Shown here piece after piece: positions 23,326 to 34,904 of a stretch of DNA of 64,000 bases. Source of the DNA: Piezodorus guildinii (taxonomy: Eukaryota > Arthropoda > Insecta > Hemiptera > Pentatomidae). The stretch covers positions 51,448,725-51,512,724 of the forward strand of contig CM041293.1 in assembly GCA_023052935.1 (NCBI GenBank). Direction: 5' to 3'. The first letter of the stretch is position 1. Each line of letters opens with the position of its first letter. Made by a program: the position numbers and the translations under genes. The notes under the pieces are model-generated. The model worked only from the letters and a program-made list of their open reading frames with translations, had not been told where the DNA came from and did not search any database.

Positions 23326-23567
23326 TGTAAAATCAAGAATTTTATTATTCTTGATTTCATTATCATATGTTAATATTTCACCAAGGGAGGTTATATCTCT
23401 GTTATGTTAGTTAAACGTATTTATCAAAGGACTGTTAAACAATTCTTTATTTTAGGTAGGTTCATTGTTAATTATGTATGTCATCCAATTGATTATTTTA
23501 TGTCATACAAATTGTAATAATTAAAACTTTATTTTAGCATCGTTTAACTCCTGATTCATTTTAATTA
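23326..23567 (+). repeat. 3' LTR
   Basis: Identical to the 5' LTR over all 242 bases. It follows a short purine stretch (GCGGAGG) that would serve as the polypurine tract, and is followed by (TA)8 to 23583. Confidence 0.93.
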
Positions 23568-23583
23568 TATATATATATATATA

Positions 23584-24389
23584 GGTATTTGAAAACAGTA
23601 AACCATTGTGTAATCATTTTATAGCGTTTTTTTTAATCCAATCTTTTTTTATCATTAAAATCACGTACATACACCTTAACATGAAAACAAAAGAAACAAA
23701 AAATATGGAAGCCATTTTATTACCACACCATTAATATTTATAGATGATATCAGAATTCTTACCCGTTTTAAATTAATGTCGACAGGAATAGAGCTCTGCC
23801 TCCCTTTTGTTTCCGATGTTATAGGACAAGGCGAGAAATTAAATTTTAATTGGAATTGGATAACTCAAAGTTGAATAGAAAATAAATTGGTTGCTGGGAA
23901 CAATGGTTTCCAAAGAGGATGTGTAAATTGGAACTTTATTTTGATTGAAACTAGATGGATTCAACGAAATATGTTTAGCAAAACATGTTAATTATGTATT
24001 TAACAGTTAAAACATTTTAAATTAGCCCAGTATATGTCTAGAAATGGTAAAGGGATTACTATAGGAAAAATATATTAGTCCAACTGTTCCAATTAGGTTA
24101 AGAACTAATACTGAATATCTTATTTTGTGTATAGTGAACATAATACTTTTACTATGCAATGCACGAGGCATATGTAAAAGAAAAAAATACAGCGATTTTG
24201 AAAAAGTTTTGAATTTCATTTTTCAATAGGACAGAACAGTTTCGAATAAAGTAAATAGTCCCAAATTATTCAGTATTTAGATAGACTGAATACTCAATAG
24301 AGAGACTCAATATATATTAAGGATCAGAACTTTTTCCAGGCTCATGACTGTGCCTACCCTTGACGTTGGTAACAAATGCTAAAAAGGGA
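23584..24389. other. unassigned
   Basis: Positions 23590-23640 match the dispersed repeat at 115-215 in the same sense. The remainder is AT-rich with no gene. Confidence 0.4.
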
Positions 24390-25017
24390 ATTTTTTTATT
24401 TTTTTTAAATTATATTTTATTGAAATTTACAACTGTATAGGAATACATCAAGTAAATGTGCTGATTAAAGATAGTGTACATGAAAAACCTGAAGAGAAAC
24501 TACCCATTGGCAGCACTCTAGTAATTAATCTAAACAAGAAGGTCTCGAGGCCATCTTCTTTTCAGACGCCTCAGAGGATTGTCGGGAATTGAAGAGGAAG
24601 CAAGGATTGAAACTAGTGGGTTAGAGTGGGATTGGAGTTTGTCATGGAAGGATTGATACCTGGTTCGGGCCAAATCAGCTAAGAAGGGAATATTAAGGTC
24701 TTTATGGATAAGCTTATTCGTGACAAAATAAGGAGCGTTTAGGATTTTTCGAAGGATTTTGGATTGTAAGGATTGGATACGGGAAGAATTTGATGGTTTA
24801 GTGGAGCCCCATAGCTCAACTCCGTAAGTCCAGATAGGTCTTATGATGGTCATGTAGATGAGTTCTAGGTAAAAATGGGTGAATAGGAACTATTGTTGTT
24901 GATTCTGAAGGATCTGTCAGAAAGGTAGGACTGGATAATGAGGAAGTACGTAGGACTCCTCCCTACGGTAGGAGGCAGGAATTTACGGAGTTTGTAAAGC
25001 AGTCCCGGGAAATTTAA
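24390..25017 (-). mobile_element. Jockey-like LINE J2, 5'-truncated copy
   Basis: Minus-strand LINE end. The A-tail appears as T-rich sequence at 24390-24406, then a 3' UTR, then an open ORF2 C-terminus at 24530-24853 (107 codons: PIWTYGVELWG, QSLQSKILR, LRRLKRRWPRDLL). Beyond 24853 the match jumps to an upstream reverse transcriptase segment, so an internal piece is deleted. Related to J1 (for example ELWG and RRLKRQWPRDLL) but clearly a different subfamily. Confidence 0.8.
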
Positions 25018-27279
25018 GACATGATTTGTCTAAAATTCTAAAAACTAACTGTGATAATACTCATACATGGATATCTCTATGCTTCCGCCTTTTCTACCTT
25101 TTTGAATGCACCAAAAAATATGAGTGTTCCTTTTTAGTCCGGTCCACTGTCTTTTGGATTATTTTCCCGACAAACATCCTCCATGCTATCCCTATATTCA
25201 TTTAAATCCCTCCTTTTCCTATAACTTCGTGCTTCAATTTTAATAAAGCCAATAAAGTTAAGTGATTAGTGTTCACAATGTAACATCCCTTATTTATTTT
25301 ATTTTATTTATTTATGATCATAATTTTTTTTCTGTACTATAATCAGAGCATAACGCTGTTTATTTAATTTAATTCTTCTCTTTTTCTTTATTTAAATATA
25401 ATTATTTACATTGATAATAATGATAAACACGTGTATTGATAGTTTTCATAGTGTCTTTTGCCAGTTATAACTATTTTTTAATTATATTTGTTATTCCTAG
25501 AGGACATTATCTTAGAATAAAATTTATTTTAATTGTCAATTCTATTATATATCGTATGTAAACGAATAAATATACAGGTATACCACAAACTTCCATAAAT
25601 CCAATAGTTTAAGGGCCGAAATCTTAAAAAAATCTGCTTAATTTTTGTTTTTAGTAAAAAAAACATCCCCTTCATCCTCAAAAAGATACCTTATTACATT
25701 AGAATCTATTACATCTGATACTTATGCATTTCAGGTTATCATGTTTGTACCAATATTCAAATTGGTTTTCCTTATCTTACTTCATATATTATCTAAATTA
25801 TAATAAATTTTTTTTTTTATTTTTTTTTTATTTGTTTATCCGCCTCTACCCTTGAGGGTCATTGGCGTGATCGAAATAATTATATTCTATGGTAGAATCC
25901 TATAAATTATAAACTATTTAAAGGAAATATTTTTTATTCTACATATAGTTTTAATTGACAGTTATCTATTTCTTGTTTTATTTTTATTAAAGAAAGTTAC
26001 AGTCAGGTATTGTCCGTTGCATTTTCGACTCTCGAGTTAAGACCAGTCCAACCTGCCAGGAACACAAAGGGTCCGGTGTAGCTGTTGAGACAACAAAAAT
26101 AAGTTATCATGTTAGAAGAATTTAATAAACACCTGAATAACTCATTGTGTTGTATTAAAACGGACGGCTCTTCACGTCTATGCCAGCGGTTTTGATGGAG
26201 ATAGTTATTTTTTTTGGTACCATTCGCTTGACAGTTCGGAACAATAGCTCCATCAGGGTTTTTTCTTTAGGCCAGGGTCTGTTTTTTGTTGTGGTTTTGT
26301 TTTTGTTGGCTATCGGAACTATATTGTTTGACGAGACACGCCCGAATAAAGATAGCTTTACTCTTTACACGCCCGGCTGATGTCAACTCGTCAAGTTCAG
26401 TCGTTTTCCCACTTAGCACCTGAATTTTCCCCATTCTTATTCACATTCCCTTTCGTTTTCCTCCTTACTTAAAACAAGGAAAAACACAATATTCTAAATT
26501 TCTTCACAATCCACCAGTTTTACTTTCACTTACCTTATGAATTATATAGTGTACAATTACGATCGTGAAAATTTTCAAATTTCAGTTTCAACATGTTTTG
26601 GGATCAAAACAACCAAGTCGCGCGAAAAGGACTGTGTGTGCATGTGGTAAGTATAGCACGAAAACAAAATGTCGTACGAAATTTATATTTCATATTTATT
26701 ACTAATATGCGCCCGAAATGCTACACCAACTCTTTCATCGAAATCGGCCAACCAGAAGAGCCACCTTATTCTACGCGTTTGCACTTTTTACGAATTCCTC
26801 AAAAACGGCTCTTACGGTTATGATTAATCTCGCTAAATCGATGCTAAATTAATTGAACTTTATTATCACATAGGTTTCATTCTGATTAAAATTGTAGAAC
26901 AGGCCTTAAATGCTGATATTTTAAATTTTCTTCCTTTAAAGTACCTTAATATTGTCGATACGAGAAATTAAAACATATCATCTGATTATTATTAATATAA
27001 AACTCCTGTATATACAATGTAAACGAATTTGAAAAACAAATATTCTTTCTTATGTAATTTTTTTTTCCTAACATACAAATAGTCAATAGATGTGTGGCGG
27101 ATGCTACACACGCTCGCTCACAGATAGCGCTAGCGGCGTCCATATGGCTTACCGGGCCAAATATAAGAAGACACTATATCCAATAATATTGTATATTGTT
27201 AATAATTAATGTCATTGAAATATTTATATTTATTATCTGTTTATGAGAATAAATAAAGCACTCATGGTAATTTGACCTA
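25018..27279. other. unassigned
   Basis: Mostly AT-rich. Positions 25990-26450 are GC-richer with AATAAA motifs at about 26123 and 26346, and could be a solo LTR, but I found no paired copy or defined ends. Open frames at 26180-26380 and 26593-26823 lack recognisable domains. Confidence 0.35.
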
Positions 27280-27745
27280 GGGCCAAGACCCTAGTCTGCA
27301 TGCAAAGCAAAGCATATGGTTATTGATACAACTAAGTAAATGTGAGTGTAAAGGCATGATAAATATGTTGCAAAATCAAACCCATTGCACTCATAAATAT
27401 TCCAACTTTAGAAGGTCTCGGACCATCTTCTTTTCATACTCGTCGAAGAATTATTAGTAATTAGAGAGGAAGAAAGGATTAAAACTAGTGGTTTAGTGTG
27501 AACATGGAGTTAGTCATAAAATGGAACTGCTTTGGGGCCAAATCAGTTGGAAAATTAAGGTCTTTATGGATCAGTTTATTTATAGCAGAGTAAGGAGCAT
27601 TTAGGAATTTATGAGAGATTGCTTTTGGATTATATGCATTGGATAATTCGATCATTTATTAGAGCCCTAAGCTCTATTCCGTAAGTCCATATCGGCCTTA
27701 TGGTAATCATTTAGATGAGCCTTTTGTAGTAAAGTGGAAGATTAG
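27280..27745 (-). mobile_element. LINE J2 copy, strongly decayed
   Basis: Matches the 24390 and 51817 copies block by block (GAAGGTCTCGGACCATCTTC, CCGTAAGTCCATATCGG, ATTTAGATGAGCCTTTTGTAG). The ORF2 C-terminus is destroyed by stops and indels. Confidence 0.65.
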
Positions 27746-27994
27746 TATTTTAAATTTCAATAAATATCTTTAATTGAAAGAAGATTCATTACTAATTATT
27801 CAATTTGTAATTATGTATAATTCTTTTCCGTTCTACTCTATAAGTATATATTAATTTTGTATTTTAAAGTAGCTCTCATCGGTTTATTATTGATGGTCTT
27901 ACAGATCTTTCCGAAGTTGATCCACCATTATAAGAAAGTGAATCTGATCAGCATTCATGTTTAACCACCGGGTTTGTCACCAACTCACGAATAG

Positions 27995-28440
27995 AAAAAC
28001 GCTGCAAATTATTACACAATGGTTTATTATTTCCAAATAACAATATTAGGGGATAACTGTTTATAAAGATGTAGATAGACAATTAATTAATGAACAGCAA
28101 TAAATAATGCAAAGGAAAATGGTATGTCACCACTGCTAATTGCAAAATGCTATATCTCTGCTAGTTCTTAACCAATTTCAATGATTATTTTTCAGTTTGT
28201 AGAAGGTTAATAAACACTGATAATTTTGTTCTCTATCTTAAAAAATCACTGAGTTATTGAATTAAATCACTTTTAATCGGCCGCCATTTTAAAATTACCA
28301 GCTGATATAGGTGTTAGGATCATCCTTGCATGCCCTAGTATTTATATGGAGAATTTAAAAAAGTTTGGTCCAGTAGTTTCGGAGAAATGCAGCGGACGGC
28401 GTACGGCGGACAAACGGATTTTTTTTAAATTCCCTGTTCG
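27995..28440 (+). repeat. composite repeat R, longest copy
   Basis: Contains, in order, TTATTACACAATGGTTTATT, a TTAATCGGCCGCCATTTTAA block, CCAGTAGTTTCGGAGAAATG, a GCGGACGGCG core and ACAAACGGA before a T-run. The same order appears in reverse at 61912-61721 and then 60418-60288. No ORF and no clear inverted ends, so it is probably the non-coding end of a larger transposon. Confidence 0.55.
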
Positions 28441-29254
28441 GATTCTAGTTACATATAATCTATACACTAGAAAGTTACTAAAAATGACTATTGTATTTTA
28501 ATATTACTATTAAATTAAAATAAAAAAAAAATATGTTGGCCATTTACATTTGAAATTAAGATGAGATAGGCAAAATTAACATTAAATAAACCATACAAAA
28601 AATTAAATAATCAATATTCAATAAATGAAATACTTAATAACTAAGCTCCTCTTTCATAAAATCTATTATTTTATGTATACGTTTATTATTATTTAAGTAT
28701 AAATTATGTTTTAGCAAAGTACTGCAAGTGAATAAAATAAATTTTTTTGTTTTATAAATATCTCTTTATAGTAATAAGAAATGGCTATGCGTAAATGAAT
28801 TAATAAAACAAATTTAATAATTATAATTATGACATATACTATGTGTGTTTAAAAATTGTTGAAAAAAATCATACCTGTTCAAACGCATTTCTTTCAATTC
28901 ACTATTGAACGATTTAATTATAATAAAAGAAATTTCGATACACAATAATATAATTAAACACTGAAACAATCACATTATTAAACATATTCAACATTTAAAA
29001 CAAACTAAATATGACTTAAGAGATCCGAACCGCACTGAGTGAATAACAAGACAAAAATAAAAGAGAAGTGTCCGGTGAGTGCCGGTAGATAATTAAATGA
29101 GAGAATACAGGCATCTGATTGGCTATTCCCCCTCCACTAGCTGTGCATCTCTGTACTCTCAATGTTTTGATCAGTACTAAGCATTCCAATAACATCACAA
29201 TTATTTTATAATATTCTTCACTTCTCTAAAAACTTCATTTAGCTTTCATATTTG
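28441..29254. other. unassigned
   Basis: AT-rich. Nothing recognised. Confidence 0.4.
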
Positions 29255-29255
<1 letters not shown>

Positions 29256-29337
<82 letters not shown>

Positions 29338-29340
29338 ATT
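29256..29340. repeat. (TA)n microsatellite, interrupted
   Basis: TA dinucleotides with a few single-base breaks. Confidence 0.9.
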
Positions 29341-29546
29341 TGTGAATCCCATATATATAATATAAAAAATAAGATAAAATAAAAACAAATATAATTTTAT
29401 TTATTTATAATTTTATATATATATATATAATATAATTATATATTAAAAAAATTATATACATGTATGTATATATTATTTCGTTTTTGTAAATTCCAATTAT
29501 ATATAATATAAAAAAAGGCTGCGATAAAATTGAAAACGAATCTAAT

Positions 29547-29547
29547 A

Positions 29548-29614
<67 letters not shown>
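29547..29614. repeat. (CT)n followed by (TA)n
   Basis: A compound microsatellite: about 13 CT units, then about 20 TA units. The minus-strand open frame over it is a repeat artefact. Confidence 0.95.
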
Positions 29615-29618
<4 letters not shown>

Positions 29619-30529
29619 CACAGCTGAACAAAATTCTTAAAGAATAATCAAATAAAATTAACCGATAAGAGACCTCTGAGGGGGGAATGTCGAAGGTTAT
29701 AAAATATTTAATAAATAAACCCTTCTGCGAGTTAATTCCTGCAACATGCAATGTTGAGAAAAAATAAAATAAACTTGTTTTATTTAACGACTTATTTCCT
29801 AAAAACAAGTGACTCACCTTTGGATAAAAGTCGTCCTAGGTGATAGTTTAGCCTGACTCACCAATCGTTCTCATCGCCCTACGGAATGGTCATGTGGTAA
29901 ACGTGAACGTGGATTGAAAAAATTTAGGACTCCCATTTTAGCTTCGTCTAGAGAGCTACGGTAGCATACAGTGATAATAATTAAATAAACAAGTTTACAA
30001 TAGGTTGTGAGAAATTTAATCTTGTGTAAAAAAATGTAAGTTAAAAAAGCTAAATTTTAGATTATAAACATATAAAATTCAGTACTTTTTCAGTTCATAA
30101 AGCGGTCAGGGTTGAGTACCTACAGTTTCTAGGCCACAGCGTCAAAAGAAGGTTTTGAGACAAAATCAGACACTTTATAAGATGGTTTGTGAAATAAACA
30201 AAGCTTCGATATAGTTGTACGCTCCTGTAAAAGTGAAAAGAATAAGCGAATCTAAACAGTCTTAAGTAATTACCTAGATAAATCGCCTTTGGTATTTTTT
30301 ACTAAAAAATATTTAAGACCTCAAGTTAATTTAAAGATCTAGTGGATAAAGTAGAATTAAAGTGTAGGTATTATAACTATTAGGGTATTGAGGTGTAACA
30401 ATTAATTCATGATATAAAATCTATCTCTATAGTTTGTAAGAGGTATTGGGTTTATTTAGTACAGAGTAAGAATCCTTATAAGACAACGGATGTATATGAT
30501 AAGAGATGAATAATCCGAAATCCAGCTCA
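29615..30529. other. unassigned
   Basis: No gene. A short piece at 30105-30140 (GTTTCTAGGCCACAGCG) faintly recalls the SINE A body but is too short to call. Confidence 0.35.
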
Positions 30530-30627
30530 CCGATGGTTCTCACTGTAAATATTTTGGTACCCACATTAAAGAGGCTACGTGAGCTCCCTGTAAGGGAAGT
30601 AGTTCCCTATCCCAGAGTCGCCGCATA

Positions 30628-30696
<69 letters not shown>

Positions 30697-30742
30697 AAAT
30701 ATTCCCCTTTAGCCGGGATTCGAACCCGAGACCTGTAGAACA
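30530..30742 (-). mobile_element. SINE family A fragment interrupted by A64
   Basis: The body (GGTACCCACATTAAAGAGGC, CCAGAGTCGCCGC) and the head B box (GGGATTCGAACCCG) are separated by an unbroken run of 64 A at 30631-30694, where other copies have about 20 bases of AATAAATAATATT-like sequence. The rest of the head is truncated. Confidence 0.7.
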
Positions 30743-30849
30743 TTATTATTAGTTTTAATAAAGAGATATATTTTAATCAAATGTTTTATTTATATGAAAT
30801 AAGGCTTAAGTATCCCTTATATAATTTATACAAGAAAAATCTCCAAACT

Positions 30850-30880
30850 CAATTTGGCTCAGTGGTTATGGCACTGAAAA
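30850..30880 (+). other. isolated tRNA-like A box
   Basis: TGGCTCAGTGGTTATGGCAC is a near-perfect tRNA D-arm/A-box segment with no B box after it. It is abutted by the J2 LINE end. Probably a SINE head cut by the LINE insertion. Confidence 0.35.
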
Positions 30881-30889
30881 TAGAATCAT

Positions 30890-31825
30890 TTATTTATTTT
30901 TATTTATTTATAGTAATTTACAACTGTACTAAAGAATACAATAAGTAAATATGTAGAATGAATATAAAAAGTCATGAAAATGTCTTGAGAAAGAACCACC
31001 CAGTGGTAGCACTTCACTAACTATTTTAATACAGTAGGTCCCGAGGCCACCTTCTTTTCAGTCGCTTTTGAGAGTTATCAGGGATATCTGAGAAAGATAA
31101 ATTACGGACAAATGGGTTTGTAAGGGCAGGGAGTTTAGAATGGAAAGAGGAGTATCTATCATGGGGTATGTCTGCAACAAATGGGATGTTTAGGACATTA
31201 TGGAGGAGTTGATTTGTGACAAAATAAGGAGCATTCAGGATTTTGGATTGTAAGGACTGGATGCTGGAGGAATTAGATGGTTTCGTAGAACCCCAAAGCT
31301 CGATTCCATATGTCCAAATAGGTCTGATAATTGTGATGTAGATGAGTCTTTTGTAATGTACTGGAAGTTTTGAACGTTTGTCTAGTAAGTGTTGTAGTAA
31401 TCGATATCTTCGAGCAGTTTCTAGTCGTTTCAGTCTTGTGCGAGGATTCCAAATAAGGCGCTTGTCAAGATGGAGATCTAGGTATCGGATTTGTTTTACA
31501 GAAGTAAGGGTAATGTTATTAAAGGATACTGGGGGGGGGGGGGCAGGAAGATATCGGTTTGCGACGAAGGTAAAGGTGATTTGGTGGGATTTATTTTAAT
31601 CCTCCAATTTTGACACCATTCTTCAATGGCTTTGATGTGGGACTGAAGGGTTTGGGATGCAGTAGTTGGATCATTATGGACGGATAAGACACACGTGTCA
31701 TCAGCATAAGTATTGAGGACAGTGCGAGGATGGAGTGGAATGTCAGCTGTATAAAGGGAGTAGAGGATAGGACCTAAGATGCACTGAGGCACTCCAGCAG
31801 ATAGGAAAAAGTGTGGATGAGTAGG
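30890..31825 (-). mobile_element. LINE J2 copy, 5'-truncated
   Basis: Minus-strand reverse transcriptase portion. A-tail complement at about 30890-30910, a 3' UTR, a broken ORF2 C-terminus, then an open 98-codon segment (31496-31792) with LGPILYSLYTADIP and the catalytic YADD (YADDTCVLS). A run of 11 G at 31531-31541 marks a frameshift. It breaks off just upstream of the GVPQG region. Confidence 0.8.
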
Positions 31826-31929
31826 AAAAGTTGTAAAATAGAATCTTAATCGTGGAAACTTGTTATTTTATTCGAAAGGAAACTATTTCTAATTAATTCA
31901 TTCTATTCCTCTAATTATAAATTAATGTT

Positions 31930-31987
31930 GCAGTTTATGATTGTGCTGTATTGGAGGCCGTGGTGACAAACCTAGTTACACCTGTAT

Positions 31988-32050
<63 letters not shown>

Positions 32051-32262
32051 CTTACGGTGCTTATCCTCGATCTCATTGCATCGGTACGGAGAGGACGTAA
32101 AAAGGTGGTTTCGAGCCTTTGCGATATCAGTTAATCGTTAAAGACTTCTAACCTAATTAATTATGGATAGGCGAAATTGAGGACTCCAAACTGTGGCATC
32201 GTCCGATAAGTCACTGTAGGCTAATATGACATTAAACGAGTAGATAAACAAAAACTCCTGAG
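31930..32262 (+). mobile_element. SINE family B copy with internal (TA)n
   Basis: The head (GGCCGTGGTGACAAACCTAG) is separated from the body by a TA tract of about 55 bp (31992-32046). The body has GGTGGTTTCGAGCCTTTGCG, and the 3' block CTGTGGCATCGTCCGATAAG matches the other family B copies. Confidence 0.6.
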
Positions 32263-32657
32263 TCCTGCTTTTCTCTATACTTATTTCTTAGTTTGTTATA
32301 CTGGTTGCAATTTTTTAGATGGTTATGTATGTTTAAATTATTATTATTTTTTATTAGATGAATTATTAGCCATGATACCATAAGAGTGACGCATAATGAA
32401 TAAACAAACAAACAATTTACTGAGAGTTTGTAAGTACTTTAAACTTCATATTCTCCCTTCCTCTCTGGTAAAAACTAACTCTGGATCTGTATGATCATGA
32501 AAAGGACTGATATAAGTATTAAATTTATTTTCTATTTAGCTGAAGCAGTAGTTTTACAAATAAAATTTTGCTTGATTTATTCGAGTTCTATTTCCTCCGA
32601 CAAGAGCAGGAAGGGCAAAGGTGAATGAAAGGGAATAGTCAATTAAGGAATTAAATT

Positions 32658-32915
32658 AAAAAAAAAATTCTGTAACACGTAATGGGTTCAGTAAACATAG
32701 AGATTCGTACTGTTTCATGGCCTAAGGCCGTGTAAGGAAGATATTGGACTTAGATCACGCTCAGCCGCCAGATTCGCTCCCCAATTTATGGTAACTCCTT
32801 CATAGATGTTGGATGTGCCCCAGGAGGGTCTCCATACCCCAGAGTCGCTCCACAGCTGGAATAAGTGAAAAATAATATTTGCCTCAGCCAGAGTTCGAAC
32901 CAGGGACTAGGCATT
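32658..32915 (-). mobile_element. SINE family A copy
   Basis: Starts with A9 (the complement of the T tail) and AATGGGTTCAGTAAAC, keeps the CATAGAGATTCGTACTGTTTC block and CAGGAGGGTCTCCATACC, and ends within a degraded head (GAGTTCGAACC). The A box is missing. Confidence 0.75.
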
Positions 32916-32989
32916 CCCTATAGCAATTTAATAGATTTGTAAAGTAAATAAAAACAAATTGAACTTATTTTGTTAACAGCTAGCTTACT

Positions 32990-33300
32990 TCTGGTGTGTG
33001 ACTGGACGCAAGTCCTTTGTTGGTTATAATAGAGATGGACCGGTCTTTCACTATATTGTAAACTCTACCCACTTAAATGAATCAACGATAGTTTAGTAAA
33101 TTTAATAAAATATTGAAAATATATTTTAATAACAACCTTAGTTTATGCCTGGGAATCGGTCTCTTTATTGAATATACTAGAGGTGGACAAATAGTTCACT
33201 ATATTGTAAGTTGTAAGCCATCAAACGTTAGATGTATGTTTGTACTTCAAGATACTACTCTTTAAAAATAAATATATGTTAATGACCAAAGTGGCTTACT
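32990..33300 (+). repeat. imperfect direct repeat pair
   Basis: A block of about 35 bases reading TAGAGATGGACCGGTC...TTCACTATATTGTAA at 33030-33062 recurs as TAGAGGTGGACAAATAGTTCACTATATTGTAA at 33178-33210. Such termini recall hAT-type ends, but they are in direct, not inverted, orientation and no transposase is nearby. Confidence 0.35.
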
Positions 33301-33399
33301 AAAATATAATAAATATAAATCTCACTTCCATAGAAATAAACCACCAGCATTATAGGAAATTTAGATTTTTTCCATCCCCTGTTTTTATTAGGTTTCCCG

Positions 33400-33445
33400 A
33401 AGTAGTTCTGTGGTTATCGAATTGGTTACTGTTTCGAGTCACGCT
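33400..33445 (+). other. tRNA-like SINE head remnant
   Basis: TAGTTCTGTGGTTA (33403-33416) fits an A box and GTTTCGAGTC (33431-33440) a B box, at tRNA-like spacing shortened by several bases. No intact cloverleaf. Probably a decayed SINE head. Confidence 0.35.
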
Positions 33446-34424
33446 ATAAAACCTCCAGTTATCTGAAAGAGATTAAAAAATTGCGTGTCCTCTCTTTTAT
33501 TTCTCTGTTTTATCATTTATTTTAATTCGTTCGTGCTGCTAATGCATACTTGGGTAACTGCAATAGATCAATTGTTTTTATATCATGTGTCATTTTCGTG
33601 GCACCCTTTGCGAATAATGGGGGTAACAAAAAACAGAGGATATCATTATTTGAATTCCATTTTTCAGAGCTAAAGCACGGTCTTGCTCTAAGCAATGATT
33701 CACTAAAATACTTTGCTTTAAATGTCTTATGATTTTATCAAACAATTTTTCATTTTTATTTTAGATAATAACAATAGTCATAAAATACTCTGTCAGTAAA
33801 TGATACTAGAGAATATTCATTTCAGAGAAAAAGAACTCAAGGATTGTATGGAATAATTACGTAAAATATTTAAAGTGTAAAATATTATAAAAATAAAAGT
33901 AAAGACTATATATCCATTCTTTCTACATTTGATCAGATATTTTTATGATGTCAAATATTGGAATATATACTAACTTTGTATTGAATTTAAAAAAACGCAC
34001 GACTCCACATTTCGGCAAAATTTTTATACCATTTTGAACAATTCAATACCAAGGAAGTTGATAAACCTGATAGAAATGTAGATATCCAAAACATTTAATA
34101 AAGTTAGAATCGGGTATAATTATACAGAGAGGTCCGCGAAGAGTTGCGTTCAGTCTGAAACAAGGTGACACCCTTTTACCTGTTTTATATAATTATTATT
34201 TATACAATATTGATATATCAGAATATGCAATTTGACCCGTATAGAAATTCAAGTACTTAGGTTCTATGGCAAAAAATAAAAAAATAAATGAAACCAGTAT
34301 CAAATAAAGTCGAGATTATAGGCGGGAAATCAGTGTAATTATTTATTTACCAAATTACTCAGCTTGTGGTTTCTGTTTAGAAACTTAAAGTTTGGGTTAA
34401 AAAAAAAATATATATCATGATACC
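33446..34424. other. unassigned
   Basis: Overlapping 60-codon frames at 33485-33732 have no recognisable features. Nothing else seen. Confidence 0.4.
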
Positions 34425-34705
34425 AACCATCTTATACGAATGAGAAACGTGATGGCCTACTTTAAAAGGACGTACAACGAAGACTCAAATGGACATGTAA
34501 AAGAGGGAATATGCGTATAAAACGTATGCGCTGAACCGACTAGTAGGCGTCCGAAAGATAGGCCAAAGCGTCTATGGGAGTATTGTGTTAGGGCTGATCT
34601 CGTAGGCTTGGGTTTAAACGGAGATCATTGGACGAGTCTGTGTAGGCGGAATTTGGTGGTATCGGCATCGAACCTTCGGGTTCACTAAGCCTAATATTAT
34701 TATTA
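34425..34705 (+). pseudogene. LINE 3'-end relic (GRPK-type) with ATT tail
   Basis: Shifting-frame translation gives RPKDRPKRLWEYCVRADL, then LNGDHWTSLC, then VVSASNLRV, followed by ATTATTATTATT. The same C-terminal words appear on the minus strand at 39900-40094, showing one LINE family with two copies. An endonuclease-RT LINE; the clade is not fixed. Confidence 0.6.
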
Positions 34706-34805
34706 TCAAATTATTAAATTTTCGATTCGGGATCTTTTAAAATATTATGTCACATAAAAAAAAATGAAAAATAGTATAATCAAATATATGCGAATATAAA
34801 ACACT

Positions 34806-34904
34806 GCAAAAAAAATCTATCTTGGGTTCAGTACAGAAGATTTGTACTGCTTCTAATCCAACGGGCGTGCAAGGAGGTGATTAGGCCGAAATCATGCTCA
34901 GGCT
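34806..34904 (-). mobile_element. SINE family A 3' fragment
   Basis: Only the tail end: A8, CTTGGGTTCAGTACAG, GTACTGCTTCTAATCCAACG, GTGATTAGGCCGAAATCA. The head and body are lost. Confidence 0.65.

Larger units (their letters stand above)
18714..23567 (+). mobile_element. Ty3/Gypsy LTR retrotransposon, complete but inactivated
   Basis: A 4.85-kb element: 5' LTR, gag, pol (protease, reverse transcriptase, RNase H, integrase), 3' LTR, no env. The domain order RT-RNase H-integrase places it in Ty3/Gypsy. The two LTRs are base-for-base identical over 242 bp, implying very recent insertion, yet gag has a stop and a frameshift and pol has a stop and a lost RNase H catalytic residue. A purine-rich GGAGG precedes the 3' LTR. 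No standard TGG primer-binding site follows the 5' LTR. Confidence 0.93.

Noticed and set aside
18714..23567. Endogenous retrovirus with env
   Set aside because: Pol ends 24 bases before the 3' LTR; there is no room for an env frame.
25990..26450. Solo LTR
   Set aside because: Two AATAAA motifs and GC-richer composition are suggestive, but no paired copy, no TG..CA ends and no duplication could be defined.
29405..29617. 70-codon open frame on the minus strand
   Set aside because: It encodes only Ile/Tyr and Arg/Glu repeats from (TA)n and (CT)n and is a microsatellite artefact.
30506..30743. Open frames with poly-Lys (plus) and poly-Phe (minus)
   Set aside because: Products of the A64 run within a SINE copy.
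32990..33210. hAT transposon with inverted termini
   Set aside because: The two similar blocks are in direct orientation and have no transposase or target duplication.
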